A stretch of 7,021 bases of DNA from Halioxenophilus sp964342265 (GTDB lineage Bacteria > Pseudomonadota > Gammaproteobacteria > Pseudomonadales > Cellvibrionaceae). The stretch spans positions 1-7,021 of the forward strand of contig CAYFFE010000146.1 in NCBI GenBank assembly GCA_964342265.1, written 5' to 3'. The first letter of the stretch is position 1; each line of letters starts with the position of its first letter. The position numbers were made by a program, and so were the translations under genes. Shown here piece after piece: positions 1-6,566 of the stretch. The notes under the pieces were generated by a model. The model had not been told where the DNA came from. It did not search any database and saw nothing but the letters and a program-made list of their open reading frames with translations.

Positions 1-1324
1 CGTGAATTAGCGGTACGCGATTTTCTACTGCACGTAAAATGGAAGAATTTAAATGTTGTAGGGGTTGGATTGAATTGCCAAACCAGGAATTATTGGATAC
101 GGCTGCAAGTACGGCGCCTTTTGGGTGAGCTGCAACTGCTTGGGCGCTGTAGTCAGAAAACATGACTTCGTAACAAATCACCGGTGCTAACCAAACCCCA
201 CCAATATTAACAATAGTTGGTCCTTCCCCGGGAGTAACTTCTTTAAAAAAACCCTCGCCGTAGGCGCCCATCAATTTTTTTAGAGTGGAGCTATTCTTCA
301 AAAATGGTATCGACTCCGCGTAAGCAATCAATTTTGTTTTGCGATAATTAATAACACTGGTGCCTTTCTCATCCAGACCGACGAGCGTGTGATAGGACTT
401 TAGATCTTTTCCGCTGCCTTGGGTTTCGAGGTCATGGAAAATAAACGGTGTGGCAAGATTTTTAGCTTGTTGGCGATACGCTTCGTTTACAGTCGTTTCT
501 TTGTAATAACCCTTAAAGCGGGTTTCTGGCCAAATAACCAATTCGGCACCCGCATCGGCGAGCTTTTCAGTAATGGCCATTTCAAAAGGATAGGTGCGCG
601 TATAACCGGGCTCAGGGGGCGGTATGTGGCGATCAGGAGCTTGGTTGGGTTGTACTATGCCGATGGTATGGGTTGGCCAGTTAACAATTTTATTGTTCCA
701 GTTACTAAGGCTTACGGCTCCGTAACTAAACCAGCCGGCAATGATTGCAAGACCTACAAAAACTAAGCGAGACTGTAGTGCGTCGCGCGAATTTTTTACA
801 ATGAGAAAAATTATTGTATTGAACAGTACCAGGATAAAATCCAATCCATGAACACCCGTTATATCCGTAGCTTGAGTGGCCAATAAAAAACGACTTTGAC
901 TTTCGCCCAATTGAACTGGAAATAGCATGGGAAACAGTGCGTAGGCGACGACCGCAAAAACCGGGAATACTAAAATCTCGTTGAGTCCGCTGTGTTTTCT
1001 TACCCAAATATAAACAGCGGAGAGCAGTGCGGGCAACTGCGCGCAATACAGCCAAAATAAAAAGGATAGTGCGGTTGCCTGCGGCAGTGGATAACCCTTG
1101 AGTAATTGGGCAAAATTAACAAACCAGTACGCAGCGGTTGTATAAAAAACAATGCCCATGACTAAGCCAAATAAATACGCCGTGCGAACACGTTGTACGG
1201 TATCTAATGCCATTAATAGGGGTACGAAGGCGATCCAGGTTAAAGCAAACCAATCGGCTTGGCGATAAGCGGTTGCCAGTAATAGGCCAGACAGAGCTGC
1301 GAGTACAATGCCGCGTTTGTTCAT
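1..1324 (-). CDS. lnt: Apolipoprotein N-acyltransferase (Lnt)-type protein, C-terminus beyond window
   Basis: Lnt transfers an acyl chain from phospholipid to the N-terminal cysteine of apolipoproteins in the inner membrane, the last step of lipoprotein maturation. The gene is open at the left edge: 441 residues are visible from the ATG at 1324, and family members are usually about 500. Hydrophobic segments lie near residues 6-20, 25-40, 51-67, 84-106, 117-136, 160-176 and 187-203, followed by a carbon-nitrogen hydrolase domain. The catalytic triad is visible: Glu267 in IWPET, Lys329 in YRKTKL and Cys384 in VICYE, with Glu337 and Glu386 also kept. NNSWFGNSIQPLQHL (414-424 and on) is the classic block after the nucleophile. 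The start lies 14 bp after the stop of the truncated Lif-like gene, so the two are probably co-transcribed. No strong ribosome site is seen. Loop residues such as IAYAESIPF differ from the usual VPFGEYVP, so this could be a second, specialised Lnt rather than the housekeeping one. Family assignment is firm; the symbol denotes family only. Confidence 0.88.
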   Translation of the reverse strand, partial: MNKRGIVLAALSGLLLATAYRQADWFALTWIAFVPLLMALDTVQRVRTAYLFGLVMGIVFYTTAAYWFVNFAQLLKGYPLPQATALSFLFWLYCAQLPALLSAVYIWVRKHSGLNEILVFPVFAVVAYALFPMLFPVQLGESQSRFLLATQATDITGVHGLDFILVLFNTIIFLIVKNSRDALQSRLVFVGLAIIAGWFSYGAVSLSNWNNKIVNWPTHTIGIVQPNQAPDRHIPPPEPGYTRTYPFEMAITEKLADAGAELVIWPETRFKGYYKETTVNEAYRQQAKNLATPFIFHDLETQGSGKDLKSYHTLVGLDEKGTSVINYRKTKLIAYAESIPFLKNSSTLKKLMGAYGEGFFKEVTPGEGPTIVNIGGVWLAPVICYEVMFSDYSAQAVAAHPKGAVLAAVSNNSWFGNSIQPLQHLNSSILRAVENRVPLIH

Positions 1325-1338
1325 ATATCGTTTTACGG

Positions 1339-2010
1339 TTATGGATTTAATAGAGTTCGCTCAAGGTGTTGTATCGCTGCACGCTTGGCTTCAATACTGA
1401 GCGACTGGTCCTCTTTGATTAATCGACGGCGAATTAAAAATTCCTTCAACAGTTCCTGTTCGCTGAAGAGTTCTTTTGCGGTATGTGGTAGAAAATATTG
1501 TCGTCGCAGTGTTTTGATGCTTAAAAACTGTTCTAAATCGGCTTCATTTTTGTTTTCGGTTAGTTCAGCCCGTTCATTGTTGAATGTCGATTTTAAAGAC
1601 TGTTCTGCTTCGTAATATCGGCGGTATTGGCTAATCATCTGGTTGATTTGTTGAGCCTTGTTGGGTTTCCAGCCTTTGTTGATTAACATGCGCAAGTGTG
1701 AGTCCACATCGCTGTTCGACTCACTAGGCAGGTGCTCCATAGCTTGCCGTAATAAAGATTCGGTATTGCCATTGGCAACTAAATCGCCGTATTGATCAAA
1801 GGTGATTTCAAGCAATAAGGCTTCAATTTCGCCAAAATCAATAGCTAATAGCGGCTCAGTAATCTCGGGCCCTAAAAACTTTTCGTAACCGTGAGCATTT
1901 TTTTTGCTAAACAAAGATAGGCCATTGGCACAAACAATTAAAAGAGTGATTGCACCTAGTAAAGCGGCAGATAACAACGCCAACGGTGAGCGTTTTACCA
2001 ATAAACCCAT
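1339..2010 (-). CDS. Truncated lipase chaperone (Lif)-like membrane-anchored protein
   Basis: This 223-residue protein starts with an N-terminal membrane anchor (about 10-28), after basic residues, and the rest is predicted to face the periplasm. Residues 59-139 resemble the first mini-domain and start of the helical arm of Lif steric chaperones: an IEALLLEITFDQYGDLV strand-turn, then a helix at the place of the activation motif. Residues 165-222 match the Lif helical pattern: LRRQYFLPHTAKELFSEQ followed by an LIKEDQSLSIEAKR segment. It resembles the neighbouring divergent gene at the same positions. It ends exactly where Lif proteins (about 340 residues) would continue into the second mini-domain, and the next gene begins 14 bp later, so the C-terminal half is absent. 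The canonical RxxFDYxLSA motif is not recognisable. The start has a weak GAG eight bases upstream. Lif proteins fold secreted lipases; whether this short form does so is unknown. Family assignment rests on pattern comparison from memory. Confidence 0.75.
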   Translation of the reverse strand: MGLLVKRSPLALLSAALLGAITLLIVCANGLSLFSKKNAHGYEKFLGPEITEPLLAIDFGEIEALLLEITFDQYGDLVANGNTESLLRQAMEHLPSESNSDVDSHLRMLINKGWKPNKAQQINQMISQYRRYYEAEQSLKSTFNNERAELTENKNEADLEQFLSIKTLRRQYFLPHTAKELFSEQELLKEFLIRRRLIKEDQSLSIEAKRAAIQHLERTLLNP

Positions 2011-2141
2011 GATTCAAACTCGTGTGTGTCAGTTATTTAGAACTACAATTGTTGGGCTAATTAACAAACTAGGTTACCATAAAACGATTAATATCGTGCT
2101 TTTAGGGTGTGCAGCATAAACCCAAGTTGGGAGCTAGAGCT
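2011..2141. promoter_or_regulatory. Divergent intergenic region between two Lif-like genes
   Basis: The two Lif-like genes diverge from this 131-bp AT-rich stretch, so promoters for both must lie in or near it. Two small inverted repeats are visible: TTGTT at 2049-2053 with AACAA at 2063-2067, and ACGAT at 2084-2088 with ATCGT at 2093-2097 around a TAAT centre. Either could be a protein-binding site. I could not fit a convincing -35/-10 pair in either direction. The GGAG near 2130 serves the plus-strand gene. Confidence 0.4.
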
Positions 2142-3203
2142 ATGCAAATCCGACAAACTGTTCCTTTAGCAATTTTCGGTGCATTGGTTGTTACAATTGG
2201 TGTGGTTTTGTTGACTGATAACGAAAGTTCAAGACCCGAAAACCCATCACCACACACTGTCCCGCAAGAGGGGGCTGAGCAAGGCTCAAAACCTACTCTT
2301 GGCGCTCGCTGGGATAAAAAACAATTGGCAGAAGCCCTGCACGAGGCGGAAAAGCAACGAGTGTCAAACACGCCAGTCGATCAAGCTCAAACGAGCTTTG
2401 GTATGAGCGTACTGGAAATATATCAAGCCATTGGCGAAATAGAAATCGACGGCGAAGGGTTGGTGGTCGATCAACGAGCCAAATACCTCCTCGAAAATGC
2501 CGTGGATCAACTGGGGCCGCATTTAACCGAGTCCGACTTAGCCGAAATCGACGCCCTATTAGTGGAATCCTTGCCTGAACCTTATGGCGCAAAGGCAGGT
2601 GATATTCTTCGCGACTTTTATCAATTTAAACTGGCCGAGCAACAACAGGCGCGCACGCACCCCCCCGAATTATCCGATGAAGCACAATTTGATAACCTAG
2701 TTTCCCTGCGTAGGGAACACCTGGGAGACGAGGTTGCCAACAAGCTTTACGGCAATGAAGAGGCGCTACATCGCTTTCTCGTTGCAAGCCAAAGTGTTCG
2801 TGCAAACGATTCGTTAAATGCTGATCAAAAAAGCGAGAAAATTAATAGTCTCAAGCGCGATTTAAGCTCTGGTTATCTTCACATTGATGGAGCCGACAAT
2901 AAAAGTATTGATGGACTTAAAAACGATATCGAAAACTTAAGCCGCCAGGGTGCCAGTGAAGCCTTCATTGACCAGGTATACAGTCAAAGCGTTACTCTAA
3001 TCGCGGCACAGCAGGCGATACATGATCCAATTCAACAACGAGATTTTCAAAATCGCGTTAATCAGTTTAATCGCGAGCGCGAGTTTATTTTAAAAGCGGG
3101 GCTCGTCGAATCCGATAAAATTGCACAGTTAAAAGCGCTCGCGCAAAAATATTTTACCGATGAAGAGCTGGCTAAGGCTGAATATTACCAGCCCCAAAAT
3201 TAG
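2142..3203 (+). CDS. Lipase chaperone (Lif/LifO)-like protein, full length
   Basis: Lif proteins are inner-membrane-anchored periplasmic steric chaperones that fold secreted lipases before type II export. I start the gene at the ATG at 2142 (353 residues), preceded by GGAG about eight bases upstream; a GTG at 2109 would add 11 polar residues before the anchor and has no good ribosome site. The anchor spans residues 6-25, followed by a Pro/Gln/Glu-rich linker to about 75. Mini-domain 1 (about 83-165) holds EIEIDGEGLVVDQR and LPEPYGAKAGDILRDFYQF. The extended helical domain (about 185-300) has LRREHLGDEVANKLYGNEEA and NDSLNADQK. Mini-domain 2 ends in a REREFIL/QKYFTDEELAKAE helix pair (311-347). 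Length and block order match the family. The activation motif RxxFDYxLSA is replaced by RAKYLLENAV (112-121): only the Arg is kept. No lipase gene adjoins it. It converges with the FGE-like gene 18 bp downstream. Its client may be unusual or encoded elsewhere. Confidence 0.82.
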   Translation: MQIRQTVPLAIFGALVVTIGVVLLTDNESSRPENPSPHTVPQEGAEQGSKPTLGARWDKKQLAEALHEAEKQRVSNTPVDQAQTSFGMSVLEIYQAIGEIEIDGEGLVVDQRAKYLLENAVDQLGPHLTESDLAEIDALLVESLPEPYGAKAGDILRDFYQFKLAEQQQARTHPPELSDEAQFDNLVSLRREHLGDEVANKLYGNEEALHRFLVASQSVRANDSLNADQKSEKINSLKRDLSSGYLHIDGADNKSIDGLKNDIENLSRQGASEAFIDQVYSQSVTLIAAQQAIHDPIQQRDFQNRVNQFNREREFILKAGLVESDKIAQLKALAQKYFTDEELAKAEYYQPQN

Positions 3204-3221
3204 TCTCGATTATTGACTGTT

Positions 3222-4037
3222 TTACTGCTCCGAGGGAATCGCCACCACTCGAAAACCGCCAATATCGCGAATATTTTTAAATCGATTTGCCGAGCGTGCG
3301 TAGTCGGATGTGTAAAACCAACTGCCGCCGCGCATAACACGGTATTGACCGTTTTCGGGCCCAGTTGGATCAATGACTGCTTCGGCTGAGTAATCGCCAT
3401 ACCAATCGGAGCAAATCTCCCAAGCGTTGCCGTGCATATCGTAAACACCCCAGGCGTTAGCTGGGTAACTGGCCACGGGTTTGGGTGACGAACTGCGTTG
3501 CCCGGTTTTACAAATGCTATAAGGTTGGTCTGCACGAATATTGGCGTGTGACTGCGCTAAGCAGTTACCGGTATAAAATGGACTGGAAGTCCCGGCGCGA
3601 GCTACGTATTCCCATTCGGCTTCGGTGGGTAAACGATAGGTATGGTTGGGATCTTGCGTGTTTAATTTTTGCAAAAATAATTGTATCCATTCCCACTTAA
3701 CGCGGCTTACCGGGCAGTCATCGCCACACTCTGGAAACGCCGAGGGATCACCCACCATGATATCTTTCCACTGCTGACGGGTAACTTCTGTGGTTTGTAT
3801 GTAGAAATCCTGGCTTAAGGTGACTTTGTGTTGTAATTCGTCTAAATCTCGACCCGATTCTGACTCCGGGCTGCCCATTATAAAACTGCCGGCTTTAATT
3901 TCTACAAATTCCATACCCAAAAAATTGCGTACTTTATTCACGTCTTCTTGCGCGCTTTGTGTCACATCGCCGATGCCGGTGGCGATTAGAATAAAAAGAA
4001 AAATGGAATACTTGATAGACAGAAATCTATAGGGCAT
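3222..4037 (-). CDS. Exported FGE/SUMF1-fold protein lacking catalytic cysteines
   Basis: The 271-residue product has an N-terminal hydrophobic segment (11-22) with a likely signal peptide ending near 28-30, so it is predicted to be exported. The rest is a formylglycine-generating-enzyme/sulfatase-modifying-factor fold: GMEFVEIKAGSFIMGS (41-56), TEVTRQQW (83-90), PVSRVKW (109-115), RLPTEAEWEYVARAG (135-149), GVYDMHGNAWEICSDWY (197-213), RVMRGGSW (233-240) and GFRVV (261-265). True FGE enzymes need two cysteines after the GGS motif; here those places are Ala247 and Arg252, and no Cys occurs after residue 209. It is therefore not expected to make formylglycine. Cys104, 108, 159, 176 and 209 could form disulfides in the periplasm. 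Family relatives without the pair act as binding or structural domains or as other oxidases; role here unknown. No Shine-Dalgarno is obvious before the ATG. The SGNH hydrolase lies upstream, separated by a terminator-like hairpin. Confidence 0.85.
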   Translation of the reverse strand: MPYRFLSIKYSIFLFILIATGIGDVTQSAQEDVNKVRNFLGMEFVEIKAGSFIMGSPESESGRDLDELQHKVTLSQDFYIQTTEVTRQQWKDIMVGDPSAFPECGDDCPVSRVKWEWIQLFLQKLNTQDPNHTYRLPTEAEWEYVARAGTSSPFYTGNCLAQSHANIRADQPYSICKTGQRSSSPKPVASYPANAWGVYDMHGNAWEICSDWYGDYSAEAVIDPTGPENGQYRVMRGGSWFYTSDYARSANRFKNIRDIGGFRVVAIPSEQ

Positions 4038-4067
4038 GGTTTTTTGAGAGCATTAATTTAATGAATA

Positions 4068-4095
4068 AAAACGCCGCGAAAAATCACGGCGTTTT
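4068..4095 (-). terminator. Rho-independent terminator of the SGNH hydrolase gene
   Basis: A perfect 9-bp stem is formed by AAAACGCCG (4068-4076) and CGGCGTTTT (4087-4095) around a 10-base loop. It starts 16 bases after the hydrolase stop codon. Read on the minus strand, the descending arm ends in a run of T followed by TATTCATT, which fits an intrinsic terminator. The A-rich stretch on the other side could make it work in both directions. It sits in the leader of the FGE-like gene, so that gene depends on read-through or on its own promoter. Confidence 0.8.
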
Positions 4096-4111
4096 AAAAC
4101 TAAATATCTAA

Positions 4112-4777
4112 TTAGTTTAGAGTATCTAGAATCAGGTCAGCCAACACACGAGAACCAGCAGCAGTTGGGTGAATATCGTCGGAAGTAATATAAGCCCGTT
4201 CGTTGCCATCAAACGCAGGACGAGAGTCAATGTAATCTACGCCCAGGGCAGGGTAGTTATCCAACTTATATTGAACAGAAATGGTATTAACCGCTACGTT
4301 ATCAGGATCGGCTGGAGTGTTGTAGTAGCCAAGGAAAATAATTTGCTCCATACCATCGGCGTGCATTTGAGCAAACATGGCGGCCAATTCTTGCTCAATT
4401 GCGTTGAGTACTTCTAGAGTACAAGACTGAGTAAAACAGCTTGAACCTTCACCCAACAAAAAGTCGTTACCGCCACCGTTCATAATTACAGTATCGATAC
4501 CGTTAATGTTAGCGTCGTCGTATTGGTTAGGAATAGAAGAGCTGGAAGGACATAGCAAGCTGCCGCCAAGAACCTCACAACCAGAGCGAGCTTCGGAACG
4601 AATAGTTTCGTTCAAATCGTCTTCCAAAAACTCACGAATATCGCCAGACAAAGCAAAAATGGAATCACCAACAATTAGTTTAGTTGTACTGGATGTACCA
4701 CCGCCGCCAGTGGCGTAGGCACCGGCAACAAAGAAAGTTGCGAAAATAGCAGCTGACCGCTTTAGAAACTGAGTCAT
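4112..4777 (-). CDS. Secreted SGNH/GDSL-family hydrolase (esterase/lipase type)
   Basis: This 221-residue protein is predicted to hydrolyse ester bonds outside the cytoplasm; the substrate (lipid, acyl ester or acetylated glycan) cannot be told from sequence. I use the ATG at 4777, with AAGGTG six bases upstream; a longer version starting at 4846 would put 23 residues in front of the signal peptide and is unlikely. The signal peptide covers residues 1-22, with cleavage after AYA. SGNH blocks are all present: GDSI with nucleophile Ser39 (block I), Gly66 as a possible block II residue, GGGND with Asn104 (block III) and DDIHPT with Asp200 and His203 (block V). Cys67/Cys76 and Cys114/Cys119 are spaced for disulfides, which fits an exported enzyme. 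A hairpin terminator follows the stop. The gene is about 900 bp from the Lif-like chaperone, but SGNH enzymes are not known Lif clients. Catalytic residues and export signals are clear. Confidence 0.9.
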   Translation of the reverse strand: MTQFLKRSAAIFATFFVAGAYATGGGGTSSTTKLIVGDSIFALSGDIREFLEDDLNETIRSEARSGCEVLGGSLLCPSSSSIPNQYDDANINGIDTVIMNGGGNDFLLGEGSSCFTQSCTLEVLNAIEQELAAMFAQMHADGMEQIIFLGYYNTPADPDNVAVNTISVQYKLDNYPALGVDYIDSRPAFDGNERAYITSDDIHPTAAGSRVLADLILDTLN

Positions 4778-5236
4778 ATTTTTCACCTTTTTAATTTTTA
4801 AGCTCGAAATTTTATATTTTGGCCTTGATAGACCTGTTTTTATCACTCTATATTGAATCGTCGTTCTGCATCGCGCTTTTGATGAATCTTATTGTGCGAA
4901 AGCGATAGTAAGGCTATCCGACCAAATACCTAGGCGCTTTCATAATTCGTCCCTGTTTAACTGAGTAATGTGACATTTTTCTCAATACTCAAAGCAGACC
5001 GGTTGACTTATAAACATTGGCCTGATCAAGCGTTTAGGCCCAAAAACGTCAAGTACTTTGAAGGATTCCAGATGGTAAATCGCGGCTGTGGAGGAGGGGT
5101 TGATTGCATTTTGTGTGTTAATTGATCAGCAATGTGCAGAGACTGCGATTTGCACAGACAAAGACGTTTAAATAAACGTTAGTGCGTTCGCAGGTGCAGC
5201 ATTACTGATCTGTCAATTAAGTTTAGACATTAAAAA
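4778..5236. other. 459-bp intergenic region upstream of the SGNH gene
   Basis: No convincing gene lies here. It contains the AAGGTG ribosome site of the hydrolase (4784-4789, minus strand) and an AT-rich leader beyond it. Short hairpins are visible: GGCCT/AGGCC (5019-5023, 5036-5040), TGTGCA/TGCACA (5133-5138, 5151-5156) and ACGTTTA/TAAACGT (5164-5170, 5173-5179). The last lies about 57 bases after the SDR stop, but has no T-run, so it is a poor terminator. A 17-codon plus-strand reading frame with a good ribosome site sits at 5072-5125. No clear promoter could be fitted for the hydrolase. Confidence 0.5.
5072..5125 (+). CDS. Possible 17-residue cysteine-containing small protein or leader peptide
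   Basis: ATG at 5072 is preceded by AAGGA with a six-base spacer, a good Shine-Dalgarno arrangement. The frame reads MVNRGCGGGVDCILCVN and stops at TGA 5123-5125. Three of 17 residues are Cys (6, 12, 15), and hairpin TGTGCA/TGCACA follows eight bases later. No plus-strand gene follows within reach, so a leader-peptide role has no obvious target. A frame this short with a ribosome-site-like sequence can occur by chance. Confidence 0.15.
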   Translation: MVNRGCGGGVDCILCVN

Positions 5237-6115
5237 TTATCGGAAAACATCTCCAGAGTGAGGCACATCTTTAAGTGCAGGACTTTGTTCGGCTCGCTCA
5301 AACGCTGCTTTAATGGCTTCGCCGCGCTCAATTTGCGATTGCTTAAAGTGCGGATGGGTAAAGATGTAGGCGTCGTTATTCATTAAACCTTCCAAAACCC
5401 GGGCCGCTGCGATTTCGGTATCGATGCCATTTACTACAACGTCTTTATTGCCATTGAGTCCAGGTTTTTGTTTAACCAATTCTTCAAAATGTACTTGCCC
5501 TCCATAACGGTCTTGCCGGATTCTGCCGCTATCGTAAATACGCGATTTAACAAAGCCCGGGCAAAGCACAGAAACCTCTATGCCATCTTTGGCGAGTTCG
5601 GTGCGCCAGGTTTCGGACAGGCTGACTACCGCTGCTTTGGTTGCACAGTAAGGGCCGGAGTATGAGACGCCATGCAAACCCGCGATAGAGGCTACGTTCA
5701 TAATATGGCCACCTTCTTCTTGCGCTTTCATTAGCGGAGCTGCCATTTGGCAACCGTACACCACGCCCATAAGGTTAACGTCAATCAACCAGCGCCAATC
5801 GGATTCAGACATATTTCTTTGCGAACCGATTATCGAGACTCCAGCGTTGCTCATTAGAAAGTGCAGTTTGCCGTAGCTATTTTTGATTTTTTCGGCAAGT
5901 GTATCCCACTCGGCCCTAACAGAGACATCCATCACTACGCCTTCGGCTTCAATGGCTTCGTTGGTTAGCGCGTTAACGGCCTCTTGCAATTTATCGTCGT
6001 TGATATCTACCAGTATCAACTTCATACCTTGTTGGCCTAAAACTTTCGCGGTATGAAAACCAATACCTTCCGCACCGCCGGTAATTAATGCTATTTTTCC
6101 GTTTATATCTTTCAT
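5237..6115 (-). CDS. Classical short-chain dehydrogenase/reductase (SDR)
   Basis: This 292-residue protein is a cytoplasmic NAD(P)(H)-dependent oxidoreductase acting on an unknown alcohol or carbonyl substrate. I choose ATG at 6115, with GTGG eight bases upstream, over the in-frame GTG at 6127. The Rossmann fold has the TGGAEGIG nucleotide loop (12-19), an acidic Asp37 after the second strand that suggests NAD(H) preference, Asp63 and the SNAGV block (89-93). Catalytic residues are Asn114, Ser143 (in NVAS), Tyr156 and Lys160 (YCATK), followed by PG (186-187). The C-terminal tail (FTHPHFKQSQIERGEAIKAAF, about 252-272) is longer than the 250-residue family minimum and resembles SDRs that accept bulky substrates; that last point is from general family knowledge. 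It is transcribed alone, with long gaps on both sides, and no neighbouring gene identifies a pathway. Confidence 0.93.
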   Translation of the reverse strand: MKDINGKIALITGGAEGIGFHTAKVLGQQGMKLILVDINDDKLQEAVNALTNEAIEAEGVVMDVSVRAEWDTLAEKIKNSYGKLHFLMSNAGVSIIGSQRNMSESDWRWLIDVNLMGVVYGCQMAAPLMKAQEEGGHIMNVASIAGLHGVSYSGPYCATKAAVVSLSETWRTELAKDGIEVSVLCPGFVKSRIYDSGRIRQDRYGGQVHFEELVKQKPGLNGNKDVVVNGIDTEIAAARVLEGLMNNDAYIFTHPHFKQSQIERGEAIKAAFERAEQSPALKDVPHSGDVFR

Positions 6116-6147
6116 TGTTGTATCCACTGGTTGTTTTTATTGTTGAC

Positions 6148-6176
6148 AGTTTAGTGTTTGTTTTGTTGGTAAACAA
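6148..6176 (-). promoter_or_regulatory. Candidate sigma-70-type promoter of the SDR gene
   Basis: Read on the minus strand, TTGTTT (6171-6176) and TAAACT (6148-6153) are separated by exactly 17 bases and lie about 33 bases before the SDR start. The match is partial: three of six at -35 and four of six at -10. The -35 overlaps an inverted repeat, TTGTT at 6163-6167 and AACAA at 6172-6176, which could be an operator. Confidence 0.3.
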
Positions 6177-6193
6177 TACGGCTACGTTTCATG

Positions 6194-6217
6194 GGTAATT
6201 CGGTAATTCGGTAATTC
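6194..6217 (+). repeat. Three perfect tandem copies of an 8-bp repeat
   Basis: GGTAATTC occurs three times head to tail at 6194-6201, 6202-6209 and 6210-6217, without a mismatch. It lies about 80 bases upstream of the SDR start in non-coding DNA. Such an array can arise by replication slippage and may vary between strains; it could also be a repeated protein-binding site. Confidence 0.9.
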
Positions 6218-6566
6218 TGTATTGATGTTTATGCAATAGTGGGCAGTTGTTTAAAATCGGTTAGTCATCGAAATTAATGAATGCGGAGTTTTAATCAATC
6301 ACCGAATAAATTTACTTAAGAAAGTTTTTAATTATTTTGGAATTCAAATTTAGTTTTTAATTAAAGGCGGAGTATTAACTACCGCTTGAGCCCGTAAAAT
6401 ATTGCGCGCTAATTCGCTCCAATAAAGCATACCAAAAATCTAGCCGTAAGCCGTGTTCTAGAATTTAAAACCCAGTGAACAAGAAGATCTGCTCCGTGAC
6501 TAATCCATGCGGTAACACATTGGGTTGGCGTAGAATTACACAAAATCGTGCCTGCTTCGGTTCTGC

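Noticed and set aside
419..1055. Open frames of about 110 codons on both strands inside the Lnt-type gene
   Set aside because: They overlap a gene with clear catalytic motifs in another frame, have no family resemblance and no ribosome sites.
1928..1935. Possible lipoprotein signal at Cys27 of the short Lif-like protein
   Set aside because: The residue before the cysteine is Val, not Gly, Ala or Ser, so the lipobox is not met; a plain membrane anchor fits better.
2102..2592. Minus-strand frames opposite the start of the full-length Lif-like gene
   Set aside because: They are antisense shadows; the plus-strand frame has an anchor, family blocks and a ribosome site.
5164..5179. ACGTTTA/TAAACGT inverted repeat as the SDR terminator
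   Set aside because: The stem is AT-rich with a two-base loop and no T-run follows it on the minus strand.
6143..6172. Perfect TTGACA on the plus strand as a promoter
   Set aside because: No acceptable -10 element lies 16-18 bases downstream and no plus-strand gene follows for almost 700 bp.
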